Below are positions 1-6,786 of a DNA stretch of 19,548 nucleotides, in pieces. Position 1 is the stretch's first letter. Each line of letters begins with the position of its first letter. The notes beneath the pieces are model-generated. The model was not told the origin of the DNA, made no database searches, and worked only from the letters and a program-made list of their open reading frames with translations. The position numbers and the translations under genes were made by a program. This stretch comes from Negativicutes bacterium (lineage in GTDB: Bacteria; Bacillota_C; Negativicutes; Acidaminococcales; Acidaminococcaceae). The stretch spans positions 1 to 19,548 of the forward strand of contig RZYP01000027.1 in NCBI GenBank assembly GCA_009930275.1, given 5' to 3'.

Positions 1-1
1 G

Positions 2-382
2 GAATGTCCACAGTGCGGCAGACGTTTTACTACCTATGAGAAGTACGAGGAGACCCCCTTGATTGTTGTCAAGAAAGATGGACGGAGGGAACTGTTTGAC
101 GGGCAGAAGCTTTTAAATGGTTTGATCAAAGCTTTTGAAAAGAGACCGGTTTCGTATGAACGCATTCAAGAAATAGCTCAAAATATTGAAGGAGAATTAA
201 GAACCAGAGGTGAAACAGAAGTTACGACTGAAGCCATTGGTGAAACTGTCATGAAGTATTTGGAGAATACTGACAAAATTGCTTATGTGCGATTTGCGTC
301 AGTGTATCGCCAATTTGCAGATGTAAATAACTTTATGCAGGAAGTTCAAAAGATGATGAATAAGGAAAAGAACAAAATTTAA
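2..382 (+). CDS. nrdR: Transcriptional repressor NrdR, 3' part (5' end outside window)
   Basis: NrdR is a zinc-ribbon/ATP-cone repressor that senses dATP/ATP and shuts down ribonucleotide reductase operons. The reading frame enters from the left edge. The visible 126 residues begin within the zinc ribbon, with the second cysteine pair as E-C-P-Q-C-G-R-R-F-T-T-Y-E, followed by the typical P-L-I-V-V-K-K-D-G-R-R-E-L-F-D start of the ATP-cone domain. NrdR is normally about 150 residues, so roughly 25 residues including the first CxxC are missing off the edge. A TTG at 59 could be mistaken for a start, but the homologous sequence upstream of it shows the gene extends left. It sits 14 nt upstream of nrdD, consistent with control of this operon; its binding boxes would lie outside the window. 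Confidence 0.93.
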   Translation, partial: ECPQCGRRFTTYEKYEETPLIVVKKDGRRELFDGQKLLNGLIKAFEKRPVSYERIQEIAQNIEGELRTRGETEVTTEAIGETVMKYLENTDKIAYVRFASVYRQFADVNNFMQEVQKMMNKEKNKI

Positions 383-396
383 GGAGTGGATGAGCA

Positions 397-2337
397 ATGA
401 TGATTCGCAAGCGCGACGGCCGCGAAGTCGAATTTGATGAAAGCAAAATTACCGACGCAATCTTTGAAGCGGCAAAATCTGTTGGTGGTGCTGATAGACA
501 GATGGCTATGGAAATAACCATCGATGTTTTAAAATATTTGAAAGCACATTTCAAAGGCATTGTTACGGTTGAGCAGGTGCAGGACGTAGTGGAAAAGATA
601 TTGATTGAGAAAGGTCATGCCCGCACAGCAAAGGCTTATATTCTCTATCGCGCTAAAAGGACAGGCATTCGCAACGCTCGTTCCGAGCTGATGGATACTG
701 TCGGTGAGATATTAAAGGAAACAGACAGGGATAATGCGAACATTTCTAATTCTCCGTCAGCAAAAATGCTGCAGATTGCCAGTGCCGCCAGTCGCGAATA
801 CTACTTGAACCGGATGATTCCAGAAAAAATAGCAATGGCGCATCGCAAGGGCGACATTCATATTCATGACTTGGACTTTTATGGCAAAACGATGAACTGT
901 GTCAACATACCCTTGGGGCGTTTATTATCTACCGGCTTTAATAATGGTCACGGATTTATAAGACCGCCTCGCCGACCGACTTCGGCAACCGCACTTGCAG
1001 CAATCATTCTGCAAAGTTCACAAAATGATATGTTTGGAGGTCAGTCTTTCGGTTTCTTTGATTACGATATGGCACCTTTCATGGAGAATGCTTCTGAGGA
1101 AGAAGTATTCCAGGCTATGGAGGCTTTAATCTATAATTTGAACAGCATGCATTCCAGGGCTGGGGCGCAGGTTCCTTTCTCCAGCCTTAACCTTGGCTTG
1201 GATACTTCGGAAAACGGAAGAAAAGTAATCAGAAACATTTTGAAAGCATATGCAAAAGGCTTAGGCCGTGGAGAAAACCCGATTTTTCCTAATGTTATCT
1301 TTCGCGTGAAAAAGGGTGTTAATATGGACCCGGGTGATCCCAATTACGATTTGTACAAATTAGCTATATCTGTTGCTTCGCGCCGCATGAATCCGACCTT
1401 CAGTTTCATGGATACTTCTTTTAATAAAGAATACGGCGGCGATGTTGCTTACATGGGTTGTCGCACAAGGGTTATTGCTAATCGTCGCGGACCGGCGGTG
1501 ACTACCGGAAGAGGTAATGTTTCTTTTACAACTGTCAATCTGCCGCGTCTTGCCATTCGTGCGGAACGCGATATTATGGCCTTTTACCAGTATCTCGATG
1601 AGATGATAGATCTTATTTCCGAGCAATTGTATCATAGGTTTAAGGTTGTTTCTAACCTGCGCGTTCGCGACTTGCCTTTCCTGATGGGACAAGGACTGTA
1701 TCTTGGCTCAGAGAAACTTGGAAGTGACGACAGAATTGAAGAAGCAATAGCTAATGGTACGCTGTCTTTGGGCTTCATCGGGCTTGCGGAGACTCTGACG
1801 GCCCTTACAGGGAAACATCACGGTGAGGATGAAGAGTCGCAGGTGTTGGGTGAAGAAATTGTCGCCTTTATGCGCAACAAGATGGATAAAATGGCTAATA
1901 AGTATAATCTGAATTATACTTTGATTGCTACACCGGCGGAAGGATTATCAGGGCGTTTTGTCCGCATGGATAGAAAAGAGTTTGGAATAATTCCGGGTAT
2001 AACAGATAAAGATTATTATTCTAATTCCTTCCACGTACCTGTTGGTTTCCCAATAAGCGCATTTGAAAAAATGCGTATTGAAGGAAAATATCACAAATAT
2101 ACCAATGCGGGACATATCAGCTATGTTGAGTTCAGTTCATCACCCGTAAATAACCTTGACGCGGTTGAAGACCTTTTGAAACATATGTGTGCTAGCGATT
2201 GCGGCTATGTAGGCATTAACTTCCCAATTGATTACTGTAATCAATGTGGTTACACAGGAATTATCGATGGTGATTATTGCCCGCATTGTGATGCTGAGTT
2301 GGGTCGTAAGGTAAAACGTGTATGTTTTGGCGAGTAG
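397..2337 (+). CDS. nrdD: Anaerobic (class III) ribonucleoside-triphosphate reductase, short C-terminus
   Basis: Reduces ribonucleoside triphosphates to dNTPs under anaerobic conditions using a glycyl radical installed by NrdG. The 646-residue product has an N-terminal ATP-cone (about 1-92, starting I-R-K-R-D-G-R-E-V-E-F-D), which gives allosteric dATP/ATP control. The catalytic barrel follows, with C168 in M-N-C-V-N-I-P and the finger-loop cysteine C355 in M-G-C-R-T-R-V, both at the expected active-site contexts. The C-terminal zinc ribbon has C-N-Q-C-G-Y-T-G and C-P-H-C. The odd part is the end: after the ribbon the protein reads K-R-V-C-F-G-E and stops, whereas family members usually read R-V-x-G-Y-L plus about 20-30 more residues, the G being the radical site. 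AAGGAG at 381-386 supports ATG 397 (or the adjacent ATG 400). nrdG follows after 13 nt. Confidence 0.93.
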   Translation: MMIRKRDGREVEFDESKITDAIFEAAKSVGGADRQMAMEITIDVLKYLKAHFKGIVTVEQVQDVVEKILIEKGHARTAKAYILYRAKRTGIRNARSELMDTVGEILKETDRDNANISNSPSAKMLQIASAASREYYLNRMIPEKIAMAHRKGDIHIHDLDFYGKTMNCVNIPLGRLLSTGFNNGHGFIRPPRRPTSATALAAIILQSSQNDMFGGQSFGFFDYDMAPFMENASEEEVFQAMEALIYNLNSMHSRAGAQVPFSSLNLGLDTSENGRKVIRNILKAYAKGLGRGENPIFPNVIFRVKKGVNMDPGDPNYDLYKLAISVASRRMNPTFSFMDTSFNKEYGGDVAYMGCRTRVIANRRGPAVTTGRGNVSFTTVNLPRLAIRAERDIMAFYQYLDEMIDLISEQLYHRFKVVSNLRVRDLPFLMGQGLYLGSEKLGSDDRIEEAIANGTLSLGFIGLAETLTALTGKHHGEDEESQVLGEEIVAFMRNKMDKMANKYNLNYTLIATPAEGLSGRFVRMDRKEFGIIPGITDKDYYSNSFHVPVGFPISAFEKMRIEGKYHKYTNAGHISYVEFSSSPVNNLDAVEDLLKHMCASDCGYVGINFPIDYCNQCGYTGIIDGDYCPHCDAELGRKVKRVCFGE

Positions 2338-2350
2338 GGAGAGATGCGAA

Positions 2351-2845
2351 ATGGTAACTCTAAAAGTTGCCGATGTCCTTGCAGAATCAGTCGTTGACGG
2401 TACCGGTATCAGAACCGTAGTTTTTTTTCAAGGCTGCCCCAGGCACTGTCCTGGCTGTCACAACGAGCCGCTGATACCTTTCGAAGGCGGTACCGAATAT
2501 TATGCTGAAGACTTAGCAGAGTTAATCTTATCCAAGATGACGCCTATTCACCGCGGTGTGACTTTTAGCGGTGGTGATCCACTGGCTCAGTCTGATGGAC
2601 TTTTGGATTTGGTTTACCTCTTGCGTAAGGCTAAACCGGATTTGAATATCTGGGTTTATACGGGTTATCTTTTTGAAGAGGTGAAAGATTTGCCTGTGAT
2701 AAAAGCTATTAATGTGCTTGTAGATGGTCCGTTCATCCTTGAGCAGCGGGACATCAGTCTACCATTCAGAGGTTCAGGCAACCAGAGAATTATTGATATT
2801 CCGGCTACCTTTAAAAGTAACGAAATTGTAGAATTAAAACTATAA
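2351..2845 (+). CDS. nrdG: Anaerobic ribonucleotide reductase-activating protein (radical SAM)
   Basis: NrdG is the small radical-SAM activase that generates the glycyl radical on NrdD. The 164-residue product carries the [4Fe-4S] motif CxxxCxxC as G-C-P-R-H-C-P-G-C-H-N (C29, C33, C36) and the downstream T-F-S-G-G-D-P SAM-binding segment. Its length fits the family. I chose ATG 2351 because AGGGAGAG at 2336-2343 lies 7 nt upstream and because family proteins start just before this point; the frame is open further upstream (to 2318), but that part is read inside nrdD. It is the last gene of the nrd operon, with a terminator starting at its stop codon. Confidence 0.95.
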   Translation: MVTLKVADVLAESVVDGTGIRTVVFFQGCPRHCPGCHNEPLIPFEGGTEYYAEDLAELILSKMTPIHRGVTFSGGDPLAQSDGLLDLVYLLRKAKPDLNIWVYTGYLFEEVKDLPVIKAINVLVDGPFILEQRDISLPFRGSGNQRIIDIPATFKSNEIVELKL

Positions 2846-2875
2846 AAAAACGACGGATTATACCGTCGTTTTTTT
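2844..2875 (+). terminator. Rho-independent terminator after nrdG
   Basis: Inverted repeat CGACGG (2851-2856) / CCGTCG (2863-2868) around a 6-nt loop, flanked by a 7-A run and a 7-T run that extend the stem and provide the U tract. It separates the nrd operon from the pilus-like operon. The A run means it could also work on the other strand. Confidence 0.93.
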
Positions 2876-2943
2876 CTTTTATAGCAGGAGATAATCAGAA
2901 AAGAACGAATACTTAACTATTTGTAGAAAAAGGAGGTGAATAA

Positions 2944-4149
2944 ATGGGTGTATATCGGTGGCGTGCCAGGGATAAAAGAGGAGAAAAATTTTATGGCGAG
3001 TTGAGGGCAGGGGGTGAGAAAGAGGTAGCGGACTTTATTCAATCAAATTATGGGTATGTTACAAAGATTGAGGAGGTCAAGCATTGGAGCAATTTAGACT
3101 TAGGTTTAAAGATGACAAAATCGGAGTTGACTGACGGCGGCCGAGAAAAATTCTTCAGACAATTAACAGAACTGCTGGATAGAGGTATGCCATTGCTAAA
3201 AGGATTGGAATTAATGCAGGCTAAGTCTAAAGGTCGTATGTTTGAAATTTGTAATTCCTTACGAATCGGGTTAAACAAAGGCTTGTCTCTTGCTGCGGCG
3301 ATGAGAAAACAAAAAGATGACTTCACCACTGCTTCAGTAAGAATAATTGAGGCCGGAGAAGACAGCGGCTCATTGAGTGTTCTGCTTGATGAATTGGCAG
3401 ATTATTACAAGCATCAGAACGAGCTAAAGCGTTTTGCCCGCAATGCCTGTATTTATCCTTGTATAGTGCTCGCTCTTACATTTTGTATTTCTGTTTTTTT
3501 TGCTTGCAAGGTTTTACCTTTGTTTATGGGATTATATTCCTCACTTGGAATCGAACAAACACCTTTTTTGAAAATGATTGACTTTGTATTGGAACAGATT
3601 AAGAGCTATCGTTGGGAGGCAGCCTGCTTTTTTTTATTTTTTCTTGGGGGAATTTATTATCAACGCGAGCAAATAAAAGAAGGTTGCTTAAGACTCCCCG
3701 TACTGAAAGGGTGTTATCGTGAAATGATGGAAATAAGATACTGTCGCGTCCTATCCATCATGCTTAAAAGCGGCATAGCAATTCCAATTGCTTTGACTGC
3801 CGCGGCGGAAGCATTGCAGTCTCGTGAAATGAATGAGAAAAGCATAATGGCTAGTTTTGCTGTTACACGTGGTGCCAGTATCTCACAGGCTGTGGCCCTC
3901 AATGGGGAGTTGTTCAGCGATACCAGTATTGAGTTTATATCTGTAGGCGAAGAAAGCGGCAGTCTACCGGAAATGTTGCTGCAAGCCGCAGATGTTGTCG
4001 ATGAAGAGCTGCAGGCCCAATTAAAAGATTTGAAAGAAGTTATGGAACCGACGCTTTTATTGTTGATTTCCCTCTTAGTAGGTTGTGTTATTTATTCTGT
4101 GGCGTCACCGATGTTTGGCTTGATTGAAGGTATGCCTGACTATTTATAA
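2944..4149 (+). CDS. PilC/GspF-type inner-membrane platform protein
   Basis: Type II secretion F-domain protein, the inner-membrane platform on which the assembly ATPase acts in type IV pili, type II secretion and competence pili. The 401-residue product has the family N-terminus (Y-R-W-R-A-R-D-K-R-G, then a G-E-L segment) and two T2SSF repeats, about 68-190 and 268-390. Both repeats contain the hallmark acidic loop, E-A-G-E-D-S-G-S-L in the first and V-G-E-E-S-G-S-L in the second. Predicted membrane segments lie near 169-192, 225-241 and 370-390. The start is fixed by AAGGAGGTG ending about 6 nt before ATG 2944. It opens a run of prepilin genes, but no PilB/GspE ATPase, PilT or prepilin peptidase is nearby, so these must be encoded elsewhere. 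Whether it serves a pilus or a secretion system cannot be decided from sequence alone. Confidence 0.9.
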   Translation: MGVYRWRARDKRGEKFYGELRAGGEKEVADFIQSNYGYVTKIEEVKHWSNLDLGLKMTKSELTDGGREKFFRQLTELLDRGMPLLKGLELMQAKSKGRMFEICNSLRIGLNKGLSLAAAMRKQKDDFTTASVRIIEAGEDSGSLSVLLDELADYYKHQNELKRFARNACIYPCIVLALTFCISVFFACKVLPLFMGLYSSLGIEQTPFLKMIDFVLEQIKSYRWEAACFFLFFLGGIYYQREQIKEGCLRLPVLKGCYREMMEIRYCRVLSIMLKSGIAIPIALTAAAEALQSREMNEKSIMASFAVTRGASISQAVALNGELFSDTSIEFISVGEESGSLPEMLLQAADVVDEELQAQLKDLKEVMEPTLLLLISLLVGCVIYSVASPMFGLIEGMPDYL

Positions 4150-4168
4150 CAACAGGAGATGTATTTAT

Positions 4169-4558
4169 ATGCTAAAAAGTTTTTTAAAAGAAAAACAAGG
4201 ATTTACTTTGATCGAGGTTGTCGCCGTTTTGGCCATCATAGGCGTGATGGCAGTAATGTTGGTGCCTTCGATAGATATTGCCTCCAACAGGACTAAAGAT
4301 ACAAAAATGCTTTCTGACTTAGTTACTATTGACAGTGCGGTAAAGCTTTATCAGTTTGAGACGGGGAGTTTGCCTGAGAGTATAGATGAACTAAAGGGCG
4401 CTTATATTCCAAGTAAGTCTTACAAAGACACGCAAGGGAATCCATTTACCTATACGCCTTCTACTACGACTGCCGGTACGACATATACTCTGACAGGAAA
4501 AAACACCAACGGCGATATAGTTAGTGCCGATGGAACAAAGGAAAAAGCAAGTGCTTAG
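4169..4558 (+). CDS. Type IV pilin / GspG-like major pseudopilin
   Basis: Probable main fibre subunit. The 129-residue product begins with a short basic leader (M-L-K-S-F-L-K-E-K-Q-G) followed by the prepilin-peptidase site G/F-T-L-I-E, with Glu at mature position 5 and a hydrophobic helix to about residue 35. The C-terminal half matches the GspG/PulG pattern: a helix ending Y-Q-F-E-T-G-S-L-P, then E-L-K-G-A-Y-I-P, a K-D-T-Q-G-N-P-F-T-Y turn and a Y-T-L-T-G strand. The tail is rich in Thr/Ser/Gly. ATG 4169 was chosen because AGGAG at 4154-4158 precedes it and because the leader is then of normal length; the frame is open upstream to 4124, overlapping pilC, without support. It lies 19 nt after pilC. 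Confidence 0.9.
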   Translation: MLKSFLKEKQGFTLIEVVAVLAIIGVMAVMLVPSIDIASNRTKDTKMLSDLVTIDSAVKLYQFETGSLPESIDELKGAYIPSKSYKDTQGNPFTYTPSTTTAGTTYTLTGKNTNGDIVSADGTKEKASA

Positions 4559-5024
4559 TAGAAGGGGCTTTACCCTGGTAGAATTGGTCGCCGGCATGGC
4601 AATTTTTTTGCTGCTGGCGGCTGGTTTGCTGCCAATGTGCGAAGAATCTTTTAAAGTAGCGGAAACAGCTAAGGTAAAGAGCGCCTGCAGGTTATTGGCA
4701 ACGGATATCGCCGACGTGCAAAGTAAAACCTTATACAGCAATTTGAGAGGACCGGCGTACGTCATTATGCTTGACCAATATGGCGACGGTTATGTTATCG
4801 TAAAAAATCAGGCGGTATGGAGGAATGTGAAATTCTCAGAGCTTGGTCTAAGTCCTGTTGTAGCAACATGCGCAAATACCAACCAAATTTCTTTTACGAC
4901 AAATGGCAGTCCCAAAAGAGCTGTAAGTGTCAATGTCTATTGCCGGGGAAGTTCGGCAAAAAGAAAACTTGTCGAAGTTCAACCCGTTACAGGCAGGATA
5001 GTGATAAAAGATGCAGCGGCATAA
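4551..5024 (+). CDS. Prepilin-like protein, GspH/ComGD type
   Basis: Minor pseudopilin, probably part of the tip or initiation complex of the fibre. From GTG 4551 the product is 157 residues: a five-residue basic leader and the cleavage motif G/F-T-L-V-E-L-V-A-G-M, Glu at mature position 5, hydrophobic helix to about residue 26, then a helix with paired residues A-C-R-L-L-A-T-D-I-A and a beta-rich C-terminal domain. The start is a choice: AAAGGA (4537-4542) fits GTG 4551, which overlaps the upstream stop by 8 nt like other genes in this operon. An in-frame ATG at 4530 would give a longer leader (M-E-Q-R-K-K-Q-V-L-S-R-R-G) with a weaker ribosome site. Assignment to the GspH/ComGD class rests on gene order and length, not on a diagnostic motif. 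Confidence 0.8.
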   Translation: MLSRRGFTLVELVAGMAIFLLLAAGLLPMCEESFKVAETAKVKSACRLLATDIADVQSKTLYSNLRGPAYVIMLDQYGDGYVIVKNQAVWRNVKFSELGLSPVVATCANTNQISFTTNGSPKRAVSVNVYCRGSSAKRKLVEVQPVTGRIVIKDAAA

Positions 5025-5352
5025 TGCGGGCTTTGTTTTGTTAGAGGCAGGGACATCTATTTTCATGGCGCTTGTAATCTTGCTTGCTTTGGCGGCCGCT
5101 TATAAAGGGATACTGTCTTTGATGCTACGGCACAACGCACAGAAAGACGGTCTTGAATTGGCACAATTAGAAATGGCCAAGCTGGTAAATTCATATAAAG
5201 TCGAAGGAGAGGCAAACAGGGGAACAGAAAAGTATGTGATAAATACAAAAGTCATGAACTGCGCAGAACTAAATGGAGTAAAGAGGCTGGAAGTAACAAT
5301 TTACGAAAATGGTAAAAATGTACCTCTGGTTAACTTGGTGAGATATGAATAG
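5011..5352 (+). CDS. Prepilin-like protein, GspI-like (small minor pseudopilin)
   Basis: Small 113-residue minor pseudopilin. It has a short leader (M-Q-R-H-N-A) and cleavage motif G/F-V-L-L-E-A-G, retaining Phe1 and Glu5, followed by a long hydrophobic helix (I-F-M-A-L-V-I-L-L-A-L-A-A-A-Y). The remainder holds E-L-A-Q-L-E-M-A-K-L, similar to the helix of GspI-type proteins, then short strands. ATG 5011 overlaps the upstream gene by 14 nt, suggesting translational coupling. Position in the H-I-J-K order supports a GspI role; sequence similarity beyond the N-terminus is too weak to be certain. Confidence 0.78.
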   Translation: MQRHNAGFVLLEAGTSIFMALVILLALAAAYKGILSLMLRHNAQKDGLELAQLEMAKLVNSYKVEGEANRGTEKYVINTKVMNCAELNGVKRLEVTIYENGKNVPLVNLVRYE

Positions 5353-5860
5353 AAAAGGATTCTTATTGCTTGAGTATAGTGTTGCCTTAATGTTTATCTG
5401 CCTCTTGCTGTCAGTTTTTTATGATAACTTTATACAATCAATCGGGACTTATAGAAAAATTGTCAGTGATTTGGAAATTTACCGTGCTGAACGGGGTGCG
5501 CTGTCCATGATTAAGGAGGAAATGGGCTTTTATGTTGATAAGGCCCAGGTTTTCGATGAAGTCCCAGGTTATTCTTTGATAACGGGGAAGGAAACGGCAG
5601 CCAAAAGAAAAATTTCCTATTATTGCAATGCGTCGCCTGAAGGTGATCATCTTCTGACACTTTACCAAAAAACTCAGGTAGAAGGTAAAAGTGCCGGAAT
5701 TAACCCGTTGACACCACCAAGCATTGAAGTGACGGAATGGAAAGCCGAAAGAATATCGGATAAAAATCTTTTGCTGACAATCGGTATCAGGGAATGCTCC
5801 AGCGGCAGGGAAAGGAAGTTTTTTGAGGTAGTTTATTTATGCAATGGCAAGGTTTTGTGA
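5345..5860 (+). CDS. Prepilin-like protein, GspJ-like minor pseudopilin
   Basis: Minor pseudopilin of 171 residues. The leader is only M-N-R-K, followed by the processing motif G/F-L-L-L-E-Y-S-V with Glu at mature position 5 and a hydrophobic segment to about residue 25. The helix continues as Y-R-A-E-R-G-A-L-S-M-I-K-E-E, and the C-terminal part is beta-rich with V-T-E-W-K-A and F-F-E-V-V-Y-L strands, as in GspJ/PilW-type proteins. It overlaps the previous gene by 8 nt and the next by 22 nt. GspJ assignment is by order and size. Confidence 0.78.
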   Translation: MNRKGFLLLEYSVALMFICLLLSVFYDNFIQSIGTYRKIVSDLEIYRAERGALSMIKEEMGFYVDKAQVFDEVPGYSLITGKETAAKRKISYYCNASPEGDHLLTLYQKTQVEGKSAGINPLTPPSIEVTEWKAERISDKNLLLTIGIRECSSGRERKFFEVVYLCNGKVL

Positions 5861-6771
5861 AAAGAGAAAGGCAAGGAATAGTAGCAATATCAGTGTTGTT
5901 ATTGGCGGCAGTGTTTCTGACAGTTATGCATGGGCTTATGCTGGCTGTGCATAAGGAGATGGAGGCGCAGACAAACAGCATAGAACAGGAGCAAGCGTTA
6001 AACTTGGGAGAGAGCCTTATTTGTATTGCGCTTGAGAAAGAAAGAAGTTGTATCTTAGCCAACAAAGTTAAGATGGAGCCCATTGTTTTATATCCCGGAG
6101 GAGAAGAGGTCGTGGCAGAATTAACAATAGATGAGGATCAAGTACTCGGCGTTCGCGAGATTAAGGCATCCGTAGAAAAAAGTTCCGGAGAATGGAATAT
6201 TTATCAAGATAATATATTTCCGCCGGGAAGCAAGGATAATGCTGTATATCAAAGCACTATTTATGCTAAATACGGTATTTCTGGCAACGTGCCCGAGGGA
6301 ATAGCTTGTAAAGATGGCAGCAGCGGCCTTGTCATGCCACAAGTAAATGCTGCCGGGTACAAAAAGTATGGTAAACTTGTATTGCCGACTGCTATTGATT
6401 TAAGAGATTACGGCTTAAGAAAACGCTTATATTTCAACACTTCATCCGGAAATGTTGCCTATAGCATTCCCTACAATACTATCATTAAAGGTGACGGAGT
6501 GTTCGTAGACGAGTCTGGTATCACCTTTAACAGTGACTGCCAATCTCTTGGAAACTTATGGCTGATAAGCGGGAGCGGTATTGTCATCGGAGATAATGTC
6601 AAATTGAATAAGTCTTTGATTATAGCACAAAAAAATATCAGCATTGGCAATAATGTATCTATAAATGGTATAATCATATGCGGCGGTAAAGTAACAGTCG
6701 GAAGCAATCTTACCATGACAAGGGATGAAAAGGTTTTAGAACCATTCTCCACTGTTTGCTATTATTTGTAA
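5839..6771 (+). CDS. GspK/PilX-like minor pilin with beta-solenoid-like C-terminus
   Basis: The 310-residue product starts with a basic leader (K-R-E-R-Q-G) and then I-V-A-I-S-V-L-L-L-A-A-V-F-L. This is the pattern of GspK/PilX proteins: a Gly cleavage site followed by a hydrophobic helix without Glu at position 5, suited to a tip subunit. The middle is unassigned. The last 90 or so residues (about 218-300) show repeated I-x-G-D/N-x-V periodicity (I-K-G-D-G-V-F-V, I-V-I-G-D-N-V, I-S-I-G-N-N-V-S-I, V-T-V-G-S-N-L), as in bactofilin-like or left-handed beta-helix folds; it replaces the usual alpha-helical GspK domain. GAGGT at 5825-5829 supports ATG 5839, inside the end of the upstream gene. The prepilin-peptidase site is inferred, not proven. 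Confidence 0.75.
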   Translation: MQWQGFVKRERQGIVAISVLLLAAVFLTVMHGLMLAVHKEMEAQTNSIEQEQALNLGESLICIALEKERSCILANKVKMEPIVLYPGGEEVVAELTIDEDQVLGVREIKASVEKSSGEWNIYQDNIFPPGSKDNAVYQSTIYAKYGISGNVPEGIACKDGSSGLVMPQVNAAGYKKYGKLVLPTAIDLRDYGLRKRLYFNTSSGNVAYSIPYNTIIKGDGVFVDESGITFNSDCQSLGNLWLISGSGIVIGDNVKLNKSLIIAQKNISIGNNVSINGIIICGGKVTVGSNLTMTRDEKVLEPFSTVCYYL

Positions 6772-6786
6772 GGAGAGGAGAACAAG

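Noticed and set aside
2318..2380. A frameshift or stop-codon read-through that would restore the NrdD glycyl-radical C-terminus
   Set aside because: None of the three frames after the zinc ribbon encodes R-V-x-G-Y-L. Reading through the TAG gives a short Cys/Arg-rich stretch and another stop inside nrdG.
2876..2943. Promoter for the pilus-like operon
   Set aside because: A promoter is expected here after the terminator, but no -35/-10 pair with acceptable spacing could be identified by eye, so none is listed.
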